Positions 43,913 through 55,130 of a stretch of 64,000 bases of DNA are shown piece by piece (the first letter of the stretch is position 1; every line of letters begins with the position of its first letter). The stretch covers positions 54,508 to 118,507 of the forward strand of contig JAHHIL010000011.1 of NCBI GenBank assembly GCA_019358975.1. Direction: 5' to 3'. The DNA comes from Trichocoleus desertorum ATA4-8-CV12 (GTDB taxonomy: Bacteria > Cyanobacteriota > Cyanobacteriia > FACHB-46). The notes beneath the pieces were generated by a model. It was not told where the DNA came from and did not search any database. It was given only the letters and a program-made list of their open reading frames with translations. Both the position numbers and the translations under genes were made by a program.

Positions 43913-46900
43913 ATGGCAGTAAATTTATTTGATGTCAATTTCTATCGTGCTGCTAATCCAGATTTAGCGAGTCTTACAGACGCGCAAGCTTGGCAGCACT
44001 TTCAAGCTAATGGTCTTAATGAGGGACGAAAATTCTCACCATTTGTCAGCCTTGAAGTCTATCGTACTAATAATCCTGATTTGAAAGCAGCAGGGTTAAT
44101 TAGCAATCAGCAACTGTATGACCACTTGAGAACTAATGGTGTCGCTGAGGGACGCCAATTTTCACCATTTGTTGATATTAATTATTATTTGGCTGTCAAT
44201 CCTGACGTCAATCAAGCTTTTTCGGGTAATAAAGAACAAGCTTTTAATCATTTACGAACTAATGGTGTCGCTGAGGGACGCCAATTTTCACCATTTGTTG
44301 ATATTAATTATTATTTGGCTGTCAATCCTGACGTCAATCAAGCTTATGGTGGCAATCGAGTTTTAGCACTACAACACCTAGAGCTTGTTGGTCTTAAGGA
44401 AGGACGGAAATTTATTTCAACTTTTAACACAAACTTCTATAAGACTGTTCATCCAGATTTGGCAGCCGCTGGCCTTAGTAATCAGCAGTTGCTGACACAT
44501 TTTCAATCTAATGGACTCAGAGAGGGACTGGCCTCATCAGAATCCTTCAACGTAAAAGTTTATCTTGCCAACAACTCCGACCTGCGGGCAGCAGGCTTGA
44601 ATAATCAACTAGCCTATGAGCACTTCTTAAAGTCTGGTCAGCGGGAAGGACGGCCAGGTGCTGACTACGCAGGTAACACTATAAGCGCAGCTCGTAGCAT
44701 AGGTATAAGCTCTAGCACGAGCACTTTCACTGACTTCGTCGGCTACGGTGATGCAAACGATTACTATCGCTTCAGCTTAAACAGTGCCAGTAACTTTAAC
44801 CTGGTGCTGAATGGCTTGGCTGCAAATGCAAATGTCAACTTGCTGAATAGTAGCGGACAAGTTCTTCACAGCTCAAGCTCCAGTGGTACAGAAGCGGAGT
44901 CAATTAATCGCATTCTAGATCTAGGTACTTATTACCTGCAGGTTTATCAATATTCAGGTAGCAGCAATTACAACCTAAACCTTGCGGCTACGGCAATTCC
45001 CTACATTACAATTGCAGGTCCCAATGGAGCAAATAGTAACGCGACAGAAGGTGCTATTCCTGGCCAATTCACTATAACTCGTACCGGAAGTACTGCAAAT
45101 GCACTGACTGTTTACTACAGTGTTGCAGGGACTGCAACTAATAATATTGACTACACTAACTTAACAGGCAGTATTCTGATTCCTGCTGGGCAGTCAAGTA
45201 TTACCGTACCGATTAATGTAATTGATGATAGCCTCCCCGAGGGCACTGAGACTATAATCCTTTCTCTTACTTCCAGCAGTGCTTACACACTAGGTAGTAC
45301 GGCTACATCTACAGTTAGTCTTTACGACAATGAACCTGCTGCTCGTGATCTGGGAACGCTCAGTGGATTGCAGACTATTAGTGATTCTATCAGCAGTGCC
45401 AATCCCAACGATTACTACCGTTTTGCCTTGAGCGACACTCGTAGTGTCAGCTTGCTATTGAACGGCATGACTGGAGATGCAAACGTACAATTGCTTGATA
45501 GTAATGGCAATGTGCTTCACAGCCCGACTAATTATGGAAGTCAAGTAGGTGCAAACACAGGTACGACCGTAGAAGCGATTAGCCGCCTCCTCAATGCAGG
45601 TACTTATTACATCCGCGTCCTGCCTGGGGTTGCTGGAACAACTACTTCTTATAGCCTGAGTTTGTTAGATACTTCAAGCTCAACTAGCTTCACAAATCGT
45701 GTGATTGAGCTTACTAATTTCTATCGTACTCAGTCTGGTTTAAGCACCCTGACTAATAGTTCTCAGTTATCTTCTGCGGCCCAGGCTCATAGCCAAGATA
45801 TGGCATTCAACGACTTTTACAGCCATACAGGATCTAATGGCTCTACCGCTGGTGGACGCTTCACTACAGCAGGTTACCAATGGTCAATGGCTGCGGAAAA
45901 CATTTATGCTAGCCCCTCAAATCCTGAGACAGCTATTGAGGGCTGGATGTTTAGCTCTGGACATCGAAGTAATATTCTAAATTCGAGTCTAAGAGATATC
46001 GGAGTGGGTTACTATTACTTGCCCAATGACACAGGTAATGTCAATTGGAATCACTACTGGACTCAAAATTTTGGTGCCCCCATTTCACAGATCACTCTCT
46101 CCAGCCCAAATGGAGGAGAAACCTTCCAAGCAGGGTCGAGCTACAACATCACCTGGACAGACAACATCAGCGAGAATGTCAAGCTTGACCTGTACAAAGC
46201 TGGAGTTTACTACAGCACCATCAACAGCTCAACCTTGAGTGATGGCAGTGAGCTTTGGGCCGTACCGACTAACTTGCCAAGTGGTTCAGACTATCAAATT
46301 AGAATTGCCAGCACCACTAATGGCACTCTCTATGACTTTGGCAACAGCTACTTCACCGTTTCTCCAGCTTCCTTCGTCACTCTCTCCAGCCCAAATGGAG
46401 GAGAAACCTTCCAAGCAGGGTTGAACTACAACATCACTTGGACAGACAACATCACTGAGAACGTCAAGCTTGACCTGTACAAAGCTGGAGTTTACTACAG
46501 CACCATCAACAGCTCTACCTTGAGTGATGGCAGTGAGCTTTGGGCCGTACCGACTAATTTACCTAGTGCTTCAGATTACCAAATCAGAATCGCTAGTACG
46601 ACCAATAACAACATCTTTGACTACTCCGACAGGAATTTTACACTCCAGTCTGACCTGAAAAAATACTGGTTCTATTACAACTTCAACGCAAACAACTACA
46701 GCATGGCTGATAGCTATAGTGGCAGTGTCATTGCCCCCGTTGGGATGTACACCGTAACTGTAGCAGATGGCTCATATCTTGATAGTGAGTTGTTTGACCC
46801 TAGAGCTATCAATAATGAGATCGGATTGAATGGCAAATATGTAGTTCATGCAGTTGAGGACTACAACGATAGCCTTACTAACGAGGCAGGTAGAGTTTTC

Positions 46901-48493
46901 GTTCATGACTATATAGATAGAGATAATGGTGCAGTGCAGCACTTCACTCCCTACAAATACACCCAGGGTGTTCAGCCCTCTGGCCTTAATTATTTAGGTA
47001 GTGAGCTAGATCACATAGACTCAGCGCGGACATCAGGTACCCAGTTTGGGCAAGACTATTATGAAGCTGATCCAGAAGCAAGCAATTGGAGGGCTGAGTA
47101 CTACAACAACCGTAACCTATCAGGTTCTCCTGTGTTTATTGAAAGCTTTGGAAGTAGCCAAAACTTTGAGCGCCAGTGGGGAAGTGATTCTCCTACTACC
47201 CGTCTTGGATCTACTGCTGTTCCGACCGATAGCTTCTCTGCCCGTGTAACATCTACCCGTTACCTTGCCCCTGGCCTCTACCAGGTACGAGTTGGTTCAG
47301 ATGATGGAGTTCGTGTCAAAGTAGGAAATTTAAACGTTATTGACTCCTGGGTCGATCAAGGTCCAGCTCCTCATTCAGGCTACTTTCGGTGGGCAGGCGG
47401 AACAACCCCAATTACCGTTGAGTATTATGAAAATGCTGGTCTTGCCAGTTTAAAGTTTGAGTTGATGCCAGCAACGCCTTTCCAAGATGCAGTTGATGAA
47501 GCAACTCAATGGCGCTCTACTGTCCACACATGGGATAGAAATCAAAGTGGCACTCCTCCCCTTGATTTTTATACGAACGATGCTTACAAGATCGGCGGCA
47601 TTAACTTGGGTTCTAATACTCGTAGTGATGGGCAAAAAGGAATTAAGTTTGATTTAGGCAATGGTGCTTTAAATGCTGATGGAAGCCGTTTACCTGATGA
47701 TTTCTTCGCCGTCCGTAGTTATACATGGGCTGACTTTGATGGAGGCCCTTATAAGTTCCGAGTACAGGGTGATGACGGCTTTCAAATCTCAGCTAAAAGC
47801 CATGCAACAGGTCAGTGGTACTACATTACACCTCAAAATGAATGGACGCCAGCTTACGGTGCTCTAGAGAAAGAGTATACTCTTCCATCTGGCCGCTATG
47901 ATCTACATTTCCACTATTTTGAGCAGGGTATTGCTGCTAATTTCGACCTCTCTTGGGCTAAGGTTTCTAATCCTGACATTGATATCCAAGTCCATGATGT
48001 CTATGGCTCTTTTACTGCTTTCCAAACGTCAGCTATTCAGCAGGCTGTGGAAAATTGGGAAAGGATACTTACAAAAGACAAAGATATTACTGGATCGCTA
48101 AAGATTGCCCTTACCGAAGGGTTCACTGCGATGGGTGGAGAATCATGGGGAGGTGCGTGGGCTGAGGCTTTTGTAGATCCTGCACAGAATAGTCGTAGTG
48201 ACTATAGTAACGGCTATGGAGCAGATGGTAGGTACCGGGAGGTTGACATTGCAGGAGGTAACTATCATAACCGTATCAACTACAACAGCTATAAAATCGA
48301 TAGCTTGACAAAGAACGAACTAGTTCGTTTAACAATGCATGAGATTGGTCATACTCTAGGACTTGATCATGAGTCCGGATATAGCCTCATGAATACCTCT
48401 GGATTGAATGAATCCATTACGCCTACTTCATGGAGTACATTAGGCTCCCTTGGCTACAACTTTAATCAAAATGCACCTGTCTATTGGTCCTAA
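43913..48493 (+). CDS. Giant multidomain surface/secreted-type protein with C-terminal matrixin-like metalloprotease
   Basis: 1526 residues. Order: about six N-terminal ~42-50-residue repeats (NPDL-x-AAGL ... HF-x-x-NGL-x-EGR) to residue ~246; PPC domain (253-362); Calx-beta (363-474); PPC (478-590); CAP/SCP domain (592-720; SHTG, GHRSNIL); two near-identical Ig-like units beginning SPNGGETFQAG (724-820, 821-913); a linker; two PA14-like regions (1053-1186, 1210-1353); a zinc metalloprotease (1356-1526) with HEIGHTLGLDH at 1476-1486 and a Met-turn SLMN. No N-terminal signal peptide or RTX repeats are seen, so the export route is unclear. The gene has no GCGATCGC and is AT-richer than its neighbours. 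Confidence 0.88.
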   Translation: MAVNLFDVNFYRAANPDLASLTDAQAWQHFQANGLNEGRKFSPFVSLEVYRTNNPDLKAAGLISNQQLYDHLRTNGVAEGRQFSPFVDINYYLAVNPDVNQAFSGNKEQAFNHLRTNGVAEGRQFSPFVDINYYLAVNPDVNQAYGGNRVLALQHLELVGLKEGRKFISTFNTNFYKTVHPDLAAAGLSNQQLLTHFQSNGLREGLASSESFNVKVYLANNSDLRAAGLNNQLAYEHFLKSGQREGRPGADYAGNTISAARSIGISSSTSTFTDFVGYGDANDYYRFSLNSASNFNLVLNGLAANANVNLLNSSGQVLHSSSSSGTEAESINRILDLGTYYLQVYQYSGSSNYNLNLAATAIPYITIAGPNGANSNATEGAIPGQFTITRTGSTANALTVYYSVAGTATNNIDYTNLTGSILIPAGQSSITVPINVIDDSLPEGTETIILSLTSSSAYTLGSTATSTVSLYDNEPAARDLGTLSGLQTISDSISSANPNDYYRFALSDTRSVSLLLNGMTGDANVQLLDSNGNVLHSPTNYGSQVGANTGTTVEAISRLLNAGTYYIRVLPGVAGTTTSYSLSLLDTSSSTSFTNRVIELTNFYRTQSGLSTLTNSSQLSSAAQAHSQDMAFNDFYSHTGSNGSTAGGRFTTAGYQWSMAAENIYASPSNPETAIEGWMFSSGHRSNILNSSLRDIGVGYYYLPNDTGNVNWNHYWTQNFGAPISQITLSSPNGGETFQAGSSYNITWTDNISENVKLDLYKAGVYYSTINSSTLSDGSELWAVPTNLPSGSDYQIRIASTTNGTLYDFGNSYFTVSPASFVTLSSPNGGETFQAGLNYNITWTDNITENVKLDLYKAGVYYSTINSSTLSDGSELWAVPTNLPSASDYQIRIASTTNNNIFDYSDRNFTLQSDLKKYWFYYNFNANNYSMADSYSGSVIAPVGMYTVTVADGSYLDSELFDPRAINNEIGLNGKYVVHAVEDYNDSLTNEAGRVFVHDYIDRDNGAVQHFTPYKYTQGVQPSGLNYLGSELDHIDSARTSGTQFGQDYYEADPEASNWRAEYYNNRNLSGSPVFIESFGSSQNFERQWGSDSPTTRLGSTAVPTDSFSARVTSTRYLAPGLYQVRVGSDDGVRVKVGNLNVIDSWVDQGPAPHSGYFRWAGGTTPITVEYYENAGLASLKFELMPATPFQDAVDEATQWRSTVHTWDRNQSGTPPLDFYTNDAYKIGGINLGSNTRSDGQKGIKFDLGNGALNADGSRLPDDFFAVRSYTWADFDGGPYKFRVQGDDGFQISAKSHATGQWYYITPQNEWTPAYGALEKEYTLPSGRYDLHFHYFEQGIAANFDLSWAKVSNPDIDIQVHDVYGSFTAFQTSAIQQAVENWERILTKDKDITGSLKIALTEGFTAMGGESWGGAWAEAFVDPAQNSRSDYSNGYGADGRYREVDIAGGNYHNRINYNSYKIDSLTKNELVRLTMHEIGHTLGLDHESGYSLMNTSGLNESITPTSWSTLGSLGYNFNQNAPVYWS
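44130..44219 (+). repeat. 90 bp exact direct repeat, copy 1
   Basis: Identical to 44256-44345, 126 bases (42 codons) away, within the N-terminal repeat region of the giant metalloprotease gene. Exact identity including silent positions points to a recent duplication or gene conversion. Confidence 0.9.
44256..44345 (+). repeat. 90 bp exact direct repeat, copy 2
   Basis: Second copy of the repeat at 44130-44219; encodes the same NGVAEGRQFSPFVDINYYLA stretch. Confidence 0.9.
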
Positions 48494-48823
48494 GATGAGG
48501 CTGCCACTCGCTGTTCGTGGTAGATAGAGGCGTTCTAAGGGGCATTGAACGCTTCATAACTATGCATCCAGGAAATACGGCTTCAAAGTAGTGGTAGTAT
48601 TCATCCACAAATTGAATCGTTGACCAGAGTTCTCTGGATGCAGGCATTGATGATGGAGCAGAACAGGCACTGTCTCCATTCTAAATATTCTTTGAGAAGA
48701 GTGATAAAAGAGGGCTAGGTTGCCTTAATAAAATGCGGCTAAGCTGGGGTACTCAACCGCACCTCGCAAACCCTTCTCTTAGTGAGAGATAAGTTTTCAC
48801 TTAGTGAGCGAACCGACAGGAGA
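48494..48823. other. Intergenic region, nothing certain
   Basis: 330 bases between the convergent metalloprotease and gyrB genes. A minus-strand frame here (48462-48647) has no start signal and looks like decayed coding sequence at most. No clear terminator was seen for either gene. Confidence 0.45.
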
Positions 48824-50800
<1,977 letters not shown>

Positions 50801-50883
50801 TCAAGCCTCAAGACACCAAAATCTATCAAAATTATAGCACAAAAGGGTTATAAGCGATTTTAGAGGCGTTTCCAGCGAGCTTT

Positions 50884-52041
50884 ATGGTAGGGATGGATCA
50901 AAACGTGATACAGGTGCCGAGTTTGGTTGTGATTTGTGGCCCCACTGCATCGGGGAAATCGGGGCTGGCGATCGCCCTAGCCCAACGCTTAGAATCTGCG
51001 GCCATCCTCAGCGCTGACTCGCGCCAAGTGTATCGAGAGTTCGACATCGGCACCGCCAAACCCACAATAGCCGAGCAACAACAAATTCCTCACTATTTAA
51101 TAGACATTTGTGACCCAACCCAAACATTAACTCTGGCAGACTACCAAGAGCAGGCTCAAGCCTTGATTGATGAGTTTCATCAGGGGGAAGGGGAAAGGAT
51201 GAAGGATGAAGGAGGAGGGATGAAGGGAAAGCGGAGGGATGTTCGGCTCTGCCGTTCGCGAAGCGTAGGAAGAGGGATGAATAAATTTCATTCTGCTGAT
51301 TCTGATGCTCCTTCAGCTTCCGGGCCAATAACCCTACCAGAAACAAATTCTCCCCTTCATCCTTCATCCCTCATCCTTCATCCTTCCCCCATTCCTTTTC
51401 TTGTCGGCGGCACAGGTCTCTACATTCGCTCGGTGGTGCAAGGGTTGATTATTCCTCGCGTACCGCCACAACCAGAATTGCGATCGCAACTCCAAGCGTT
51501 GGGCCAGAAACAACTCTACGCATTTCTGCAACAAGTTGATCCAGCTTCAGCAACCCGAATTCATGCCAATGACCAAGTTCGGACGTTACGGGCGCTAGAA
51601 GTGTTCTACACCACAGGCCAACCCATATCCGCCCAACAGGGAGAAAAACCACCTGATTACCCGATTTTGCAGATTGGGCTAGATGCAGAGGGCGATCGCC
51701 TGACTCGTCGGATTGAGCAGCGCACGGATCAAATGATTGCGGCTGGCTTTGTCGATGAGGTGACAACCCTGTGCAATAAATATGGCCCTGACCTAGCTCT
51801 GCTCAACACTCTGGGCTACCAAGAGATTAAGCAATATCTAGCTGGAGAAATCTCCCTGACTCAGGCGCGAGATTTAACGGTGTTGCATACCCGACAGTTC
51901 GCCAAGCGCCAACGCACCTGGTTTCACGCCGATCCCACTATTACGTGGTTCGATTCTGATGCCTCTGATTTGGTAGAACAAGTTTGGCAGCAGATGCAGC
52001 AATTTTGGGAAAAGTCAGCATCCGCGATCGCTACTCTGTAG
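50884..52041 (+). CDS. miaA: tRNA dimethylallyltransferase carrying an inserted element
   Basis: MiaA adds a dimethylallyl group to A37 of tRNAs reading UNN codons. The P-loop GPTASGKSGLAIALA, ADSRQVYREFDIGTAKPT, GGTGLYIRSVVQGL and the C-terminal HTRQFAKRQRTWF are intact. At 385 residues it is ~73 longer than usual. The excess is residues ~99-171 (GERMKDEGGGMKG to LHPSSLILHPS), which is the translation of a repeat element (51190-51390) placed just before the PFLVGGTG strand. Frame and flanking motifs are preserved, so it may still be functional. Confidence 0.95.
   Translation: MVGMDQNVIQVPSLVVICGPTASGKSGLAIALAQRLESAAILSADSRQVYREFDIGTAKPTIAEQQQIPHYLIDICDPTQTLTLADYQEQAQALIDEFHQGEGERMKDEGGGMKGKRRDVRLCRSRSVGRGMNKFHSADSDAPSASGPITLPETNSPLHPSSLILHPSPIPFLVGGTGLYIRSVVQGLIIPRVPPQPELRSQLQALGQKQLYAFLQQVDPASATRIHANDQVRTLRALEVFYTTGQPISAQQGEKPPDYPILQIGLDAEGDRLTRRIEQRTDQMIAAGFVDEVTTLCNKYGPDLALLNTLGYQEIKQYLAGEISLTQARDLTVLHTRQFAKRQRTWFHADPTITWFDSDASDLVEQVWQQMQQFWEKSASAIATL
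51190..51390. repeat. In-frame ~200 bp inverted-repeat element inside miaA
   Basis: Left arm 51190-51227 and right arm 51352-51390 are inverted copies built of GGATGAA/TTCATCC units. The ~125-base centre includes a GCTCTGCCGTTCGCGAAGCG palindrome-like core (51246-51265), a sequence type scattered in cyanobacterial genomes. The whole element adds about 73 codons without a stop. Confidence 0.85.
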
Positions 52042-52166
52042 CCTTCTCAGATCACTAAACAACCAAGATTTATAGTTCTATTGTACTAAATTTTGAAGTA
52101 CTGGAGTGGCGATCGCACCTGAAATGATGGGCATATTACAACCAGTTATACACTGGCTGCTAATTA

Positions 52167-52832
52167 ATGAAACCCGTTTTGCGTAAAGGTCAGTTGGTGA
52201 CATGGAAGGATGATCGCGGCTTTGGCTTCATCAAACCTAGTGATAGTAACGAGCAAGTTTTCTTCCATATCACTGCCTTGAAGGATGCAAACCGCCGACC
52301 TCAAGTAGGGGATGTCATTTACTATCAGCTCAGCGTTGAGCAAAACGGAAAAGCCCGTGCTTCCAACGCTTCTATTCAAGGAGTGGTTCCTAAGCAATCA
52401 CTCCACTCTCCATCTTTTGTGACAAAGGCAGGAGCAAGACCACAACCTAGAGCCTGGTCGGCACAATCAACTGTAGCAACGTTGCTTTTAGCTTTACTAC
52501 CTAGCGTGGGAGCAGTCCATTTTGCATTGACAACTGCTAATGTCATTCCTTTCATTCTTTATCCTGTCATGAGCCTGATTACTTTCTGCCTGTATGCCAC
52601 TGACAAATCTCGTGCTCAGCAGAAACAATGGAGGGTTCCAGAAAATACACTGCATTTCTGCGAACTGCTGGGTGGATGGTTAGGAGGCTTTGTGGCTCAA
52701 CAAAAATTTCGTCATAAAACTAGAAAAACCTCTTATCAAATTGTGTTTTGGCTAATCGCCGCCCTCCACATCACATTTTGGCTATATTGGTTCTTCTTTA
52801 GAGAAACACTGATCCCTCTGCTCAGTCCATAG
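52167..52832 (+). CDS. Cold-shock domain fused to DUF1294 membrane domain
   Basis: A 221-residue protein. Residues ~1-72 form a cold-shock domain with RNP1 (RGFGFIKP) and RNP2 (VFFHITA). After a basic linker come hydrophobic helices (VATLLLALLPSVGAVHFALT, VIPFILYPVMSLITFCLY) and the DUF1294 core (ATDKSRAQQKQWRVPENTLH, LLGGWLGGFVAQQKFRHKT). This would tether a nucleic-acid-binding domain to the membrane. Such fusions exist in other bacteria; the role is unknown. It stands alone after miaA. Confidence 0.88.
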   Translation: MKPVLRKGQLVTWKDDRGFGFIKPSDSNEQVFFHITALKDANRRPQVGDVIYYQLSVEQNGKARASNASIQGVVPKQSLHSPSFVTKAGARPQPRAWSAQSTVATLLLALLPSVGAVHFALTTANVIPFILYPVMSLITFCLYATDKSRAQQKQWRVPENTLHFCELLGGWLGGFVAQQKFRHKTRKTSYQIVFWLIAALHITFWLYWFFFRETLIPLLSP

Positions 52833-53039
52833 GGGCGTTTTGCATCTGCGTAGCATTTCCACAGGAGAAAATATCTCTACAGCAGGTTCCGTAGCAACAG
52901 GGCGATCGCTTCATTACAACTCCCTGGCTAAACTTCTGAGCGTTCTAATTCGCTAAAGCCTTTGATTAGGAACATTAATCAGAGTTGGGGCTGAAACCAA
53001 CTAAAATTAATTACCTACGACGGGAATCGAGCCGCTTTT

Positions 53040-53816
53040 ATGAAGAAATTGATCAAGGGTCTGCGGGAGTTTCAGACCGGATATTTCAGCCAACACCAAG
53101 ACCTGTTTGAACAGCTCTCGCAGGGTCAGAAGCCGAGAGTGCTGTTTATCGCTTGCTCCGATTCCCGGGTTGATCCTAACTTGATTACCCAAGCTCAACT
53201 AGGGGAGTTGTTTGTCATCCGTAATGCAGGTAACTTGATTCCTCCCTTTGGGGCCGCGAATGGTGGAGAAGGCGCAGCCGTAGAATATGCGATTCATGCC
53301 TTGGGCATTGAGCAAGTGATTGTGTGTGGTCACTCGCACTGTGGGGCGATGAAAGGCTTACTCAAGCTCAGCAGCCTAGAAGAAGATATGCCCCTAGTGT
53401 ACGAATGGCTCAAACATGCCGAAGCCACGCGCCGCCTCATGAGAGATCATTACAGCGATCGCGAAGGGGAAGAACTGTTAGAATCGGCGATCGCAGAAAA
53501 CGTGATTACCCAACTAGAAAACCTGAAAACCTACCCGGTGATCCACTCCAAACTCCACGAAGGCAAGCTGGCGCTCCACGGTTGGGTATACAGTATCGAA
53601 AGTGGAGAAGTGTTGTCCTACGATCCAGAGGAGCATGAATTTTTGCCTCCTCACAGCAAAATCTCGTCGAGAACCGCACCCAACTTTACGTTTGCTGAAT
53701 CAAGACCTGCACCTCCAGAGCCAAAGCCTACTCGCGCTTTCCCAGAAGATGAGCTGTCTGCTTATGGCTGGCTACCCCGCGAACAAGCTCACCGGATCTA
53801 TCGTGGTTCCTATTAG
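53040..53816 (+). CDS. ccaA: Beta-carbonic anhydrase, carboxysomal type
   Basis: A 258-residue beta-class carbonic anhydrase. Zinc ligands and catalytic pair are at Cys39, His98, Cys101 and Asp41-Arg43 (ACSDSRVDPN, CGHSHCGAMKG). The numbering and the ~60-residue C-terminal extension ending in EQAHRIYRGSY match the CcaA/IcfA enzymes of beta-carboxysomes, where the extension helps binding to CcmM. It should convert bicarbonate to CO2 beside Rubisco. The ATG is preceded by no strong ribosome-binding site. It is convergent with the TSUP gene, only 7 bases apart. Confidence 0.93.
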   Translation: MKKLIKGLREFQTGYFSQHQDLFEQLSQGQKPRVLFIACSDSRVDPNLITQAQLGELFVIRNAGNLIPPFGAANGGEGAAVEYAIHALGIEQVIVCGHSHCGAMKGLLKLSSLEEDMPLVYEWLKHAEATRRLMRDHYSDREGEELLESAIAENVITQLENLKTYPVIHSKLHEGKLALHGWVYSIESGEVLSYDPEEHEFLPPHSKISSRTAPNFTFAESRPAPPEPKPTRAFPEDELSAYGWLPREQAHRIYRGSY

Positions 53817-53823
53817 TCTCTGT

Positions 53824-54591
53824 TTAATGGACGCCCTGCCAAAACGTCATTAAATCACGCTGCTCCCACAACATCAGCACACCTGCGATCGCCATACTCG
53901 CCATCACTAATTGACGGAATTGGCGATCGCTAATTTTTTGGAGAACATATTGCCCTGCCCAAGTTGCGGGAGCCGCCGCCAACCCAATCAACAAACCATA
54001 TCCCAAATATTCTGGTTTCAGTACCCCAAAGGCGGCGTAGACAAATAACTTGGCAATGTGAACCACGATCACATGCACTGCTTTTGTCGCCAACATTTGC
54101 TCTTTGACCAAGCCATAGTTGAGGTAGAACGGATTCATCACTGGCCCGCTGCTACCCACTAGGCCAGAAATAAAGGCATGGAAAAATCCGGCGGGTAAAA
54201 ACTGCCAAGTCTGAACCGTGAAGGTGCGTTCTTGTTTGCTCAACCCGTAGCTCAGCACCGTCGCTAGTAGGAATAAGCCGATCAGGAATTGCACCCATTC
54301 CACATGAATTTGGGTAAAGGTGTAGGCTCCGAGTAAAGCCCCGGCGATCGCTCCTGGTAAGTACCAGCGGGTCATTTCCCAGTCAATATGCTGCCAAAAT
54401 AACAAAGCTCGCTGGGCATTGCCGAGCAACATGCCAATGGTGATCACGGGAGCAACGGCGGATGCTTCTAGGAAAAAGTTGACGACTGGAATTAGCACCA
54501 AAGGACTGCCGCCACCTGCCAAAGCACTAATAAACCAAGCAAGAAGACTCGCAACAGCTAAACACAGGATGAGCATGAGAATGTTAAACAA
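53824..54591 (-). CDS. TSUP-family (TauE/SafE) membrane transporter
   Basis: A 255-residue polytopic membrane protein of the TSUP family. Helices are visible from the start (ILMLILCLAVASLLAWFISAL); GGGSPLVLIPVVNFFLEASAV and, in the second half, FFHAFISGLVGSSGPVMNPFYL are the paired inverted-repeat motifs of the family. Substrates in the family include sulfite, sulfoacetate and other organosulfur anions; none can be assigned here. Confidence 0.88.
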   Translation of the reverse strand: MFNILMLILCLAVASLLAWFISALAGGGSPLVLIPVVNFFLEASAVAPVITIGMLLGNAQRALLFWQHIDWEMTRWYLPGAIAGALLGAYTFTQIHVEWVQFLIGLFLLATVLSYGLSKQERTFTVQTWQFLPAGFFHAFISGLVGSSGPVMNPFYLNYGLVKEQMLATKAVHVIVVHIAKLFVYAAFGVLKPEYLGYGLLIGLAAAPATWAGQYVLQKISDRQFRQLVMASMAIAGVLMLWEQRDLMTFWQGVH

Positions 54592-54896
54592 CTTTTAACC
54601 TAGTGTTTACATTCTCATGCTTTTACTTCCACTGTGAGTTATTTGGGTAAAATTTCTGCTCAGTGCGATCGCCTCACCTTACTGGGTGAGCTAGCGGCAG
54701 GAGGGCGATCGCTTTTTCCTTCAGTAAGCTAGAAACAAGGTCAAGGTTTGATCTTCTAAGCAACTAAAAGTCCCTGCGATCGCTTTTTCCAAGGGCTGAG
54801 AAAAGGCGATCGTTTTCTTATAGCTTTGAAGTGGGACGAACGCTACTCTTTAAGAAGATTCAAGATACATTATTTCTAGTGAGAGCAATCATAGAA
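54592..54896. other. Intergenic region rich in HIP1 hairpins
   Basis: Contains GCGATCGCTTTTTCC twice (54705-54719, 54776-54790) plus a weaker third copy near 54806. The first copy closes a 9 bp outer stem GCGATCGCC/GGCGATCGC (54665-54673 with 54704-54712) around an inner CTCACC/GGGTGAG hairpin. It lies upstream of the toxin-antitoxin pair; similar HIP1-T-run sequence follows the pair at 55487-55530. Confidence 0.6.
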
Positions 54897-55130
54897 ATGC
54901 CAACCCCTTACGATAAAACCATAGACAAGATTCTTCAGCTACCAGAACCGCTACTTCGAGAAGTAAACGATTTTGTGGATTTTTTGAGAATGAAGCATGA
55001 CAGCGATCGCTGGCGGCTGTGGGAGCAGTTTAGTGAAACCACAAAATTGTCTGAATCTGACTTTTCGGACTATCTAAGTAATTTAGAAAACTATGAAGAA
55101 CAATTAGCGAATGGAGAGATTAGTTGGTAG
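54897..55130 (+). CDS. DUF2281-type antitoxin
   Basis: A 77-residue acidic protein starting at ATG 54897 (GAGAG upstream). The IDKILQLPEPLLREVNDFVDFL segment is the DUF2281 signature typical of antitoxins paired with PemK/MazF or PIN toxins; the rest is a variable toxin-binding tail ending in ANGEISW. The MazF gene overlaps its last codons by 7 bases, the normal order antitoxin-toxin. The frame extends upstream to 54831 but without family similarity. Confidence 0.85.
   Translation: MPTPYDKTIDKILQLPEPLLREVNDFVDFLRMKHDSDRWRLWEQFSETTKLSESDFSDYLSNLENYEEQLANGEISW

Noticed and set aside
48462..48647. Minus-strand ORF (SRELWSTIQFVDEYY...) as a transposase remnant
   Set aside because: No catalytic motif, start signal or terminal repeats could be found; composition alone is not enough.
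54665..54717. Branched HIP1 hairpin with TTTTT as an intrinsic terminator
   Set aside because: No plus-strand gene ends just upstream (TSUP is on the minus strand and starts there), so a terminator role is not supported.
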